In this document: in pieces, positions 32,305-32,760 of the stretch | Position numbering within the stretch: position 1 is the stretch's first letter | Layout of the letters: each line of letters opens with the position of its first letter | DNA from: Clostridia bacterium | Lineage (GTDB): Bacteria; Bacillota_A; Clostridia; Christensenellales; Aristaeellaceae | Direction: 5' to 3' | DNA length: 32,760 nucleotides | Assembly: GCA_017412025.1 (NCBI GenBank) | Contig: JAFQOY010000169.1 | Location: 1-32,760 of the forward strand | The notes under the pieces: generated by a model | What the model saw: the letters and a program-made list of their open reading frames with translations, nothing else | Told to the model about the DNA's origin: nothing | Databases searched by the model: none | Position numbers and translations under genes: made by a program

Positions 32305-32584
32305 AAAAAACAGGGCTTTGCGGCCCTCAGACCGTCAACAAAGTATTGTTGACGGTCTGTCGCTGCAAGTCTGCTAACGCATACTTGCAGCGGATAAAAC
32401 ATCATTTTCTTGTACGCTGCGCGTACGGCCAGAAAATGATATAGGAAGCGGCTTGTAGCCGCTCCTCGCACCGCGCATGTCGCTGCTGCGGATTTCATAT
32501 GAAGGGGCTGCAGCCCCTTCATGCATCCCCAAAGTTTAAAACAGACTTTATTGATAATCTGAGGGCTTTGCGGCCCTGTTTTTG
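32305..32584. repeat. Structured intergenic element with inverted terminal hairpins and nested palindromes
   Basis: Ends: AAAAAACAGGGC and GCCCTCAGA on the left (32305-32331) are the inverse of TCTGAGGGC and GCCCTGTTTTT on the right (32558-32583). Inside, in order: 14-bp hairpin at 32328-32359 (loop AGTA); 10-bp CGCTGCAAGT/ACTTGCAGCG (32361-32392, 12-nt loop); 10-bp ATCATTTTCT/AGAAAATGAT (32401-32440) holding GTACGC/GCGTAC; GCGGCT/AGCCGC (32448-32462); and a perfect 24-bp palindrome (32499-32522). Both end hairpins have outward T tracts on the appropriate strand, so each also acts as a terminator. It lies between convergent genes. It may be a MITE-like repeat or a structured RNA; no transposase or coding frame is seen. 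Confidence 0.7.
32562..32583 (+). terminator. Right-end hairpin, terminator for the rightward operon
   Basis: AGGGC (32562-32566) with GCCCT (32573-32577) followed by GTTTTT. The equivalent left-end hairpin (32312-32327) has a T run on the minus strand (32310-32305) and would stop leftward transcription. Confidence 0.65.
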
Positions 32585-32595
32585 TATGCGCATAT

Positions 32596-32760
32596 TCAGC
32601 AGAATGCGAATCCGACGAGCGTAAGAAGAAGCAGCAGCACTGCGCAGCAGAAGATGCAAAGAAAGATGCCTTGTGCAATGTCGCCCGCCATCGGCGGATG
32701 CGTTTTGGTTTCGTCCTCTGCGACGCCCAGCGTGCTCAGCAGGAGCGTGCGCGCGTCGGA
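32596..32760 (-). CDS. C-terminal end of a small membrane protein (partial)
   Basis: An open frame on the minus strand runs from the window edge to a TGA at 32598-32596; the visible 54 residues end with DIAQGIFLCIFCCAVLLLLTL, a C-terminal membrane helix followed by VGFAFC. It was not marked by a start codon because the gene begins outside the window. Its location just beyond the terminal hairpin of the element, with leftward termination at 32305, supports a real gene. I do not recognise a family. The chance of a shadow frame is moderate. Confidence 0.5.
   Translation of the reverse strand, partial: SDARTLLLSTLGVAEDETKTHPPMAGDIAQGIFLCIFCCAVLLLLLTLVGFAFC

Noticed and set aside
31218..32678. 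486-aa minus-strand frame across the solute-binding gene and the hairpin element
   Set aside because: Long only because stops are rare by chance; it has no homology pattern and is opposite a clear secreted binding protein.

Overview
The window is dense, G+C-rich bacterial chromosome. Genes start with strong AAGGAGG-type ribosome sites, often overlap by 4 nt, and use some GTG and TTG starts. Promoters are ordinary sigma-A type, several with an extended -10. A BofC-like gene, a class B PBP paired with a SEDS protein, and a secreted FMN/FAD fumarate-reductase-like enzyme point to an anaerobic, probably spore-lineage Clostridia-type Firmicute, such as a gut commensal. The species cannot be named from this sequence. 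No tRNA, rRNA, CRISPR array, prophage or insertion-sequence transposase was seen.

Left part (1-10300): the 3' end of a YhcH/YjgK/YiaL-family gene; a thioredoxin-reductase-like flavoprotein whose NADPH motifs are missing; an unknown 134-aa protein translationally coupled to an RsmF-like methyltransferase; a coupled GNAT / Cof-type HAD / RluA trio; and three tandem multi-pass membrane proteins of the GT-C glycosyltransferase type. Two related double-hairpin intergenic repeats lie here.

Middle (10300-20650): a SWIM/SNF2 helicase; a run of HAD, RadC, DUF218, RsmG and BofC-like genes; a TetR regulator; a strongly promoted secreted fumarate-reductase-like flavoprotein with all the residues of the soluble fumarate reductase active site; and a FucU-type mutarotase. 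The middle of the window also holds several clear intrinsic terminators.

Right part (20680-32760): a leftward block of a COG2509 dehydrogenase, glycogen phosphorylase and MurA; a small XRE regulator divergent from a short helical protein across an AT-rich intergenic region with a perfect dyad; then a rightward FHA - SEDS - class B PBP cell-wall module and a solute-binding protein. The SEDS protein has a ~170-residue Lys/Ala/Glu tail. The PBP appears to start at an ATC codon. The window ends with a ~280-bp intergenic element of at least six hairpins bounded by inverted terminal hairpins, followed by the 3' end of a leftward small membrane-protein gene. That element is the strongest candidate for something undescribed.
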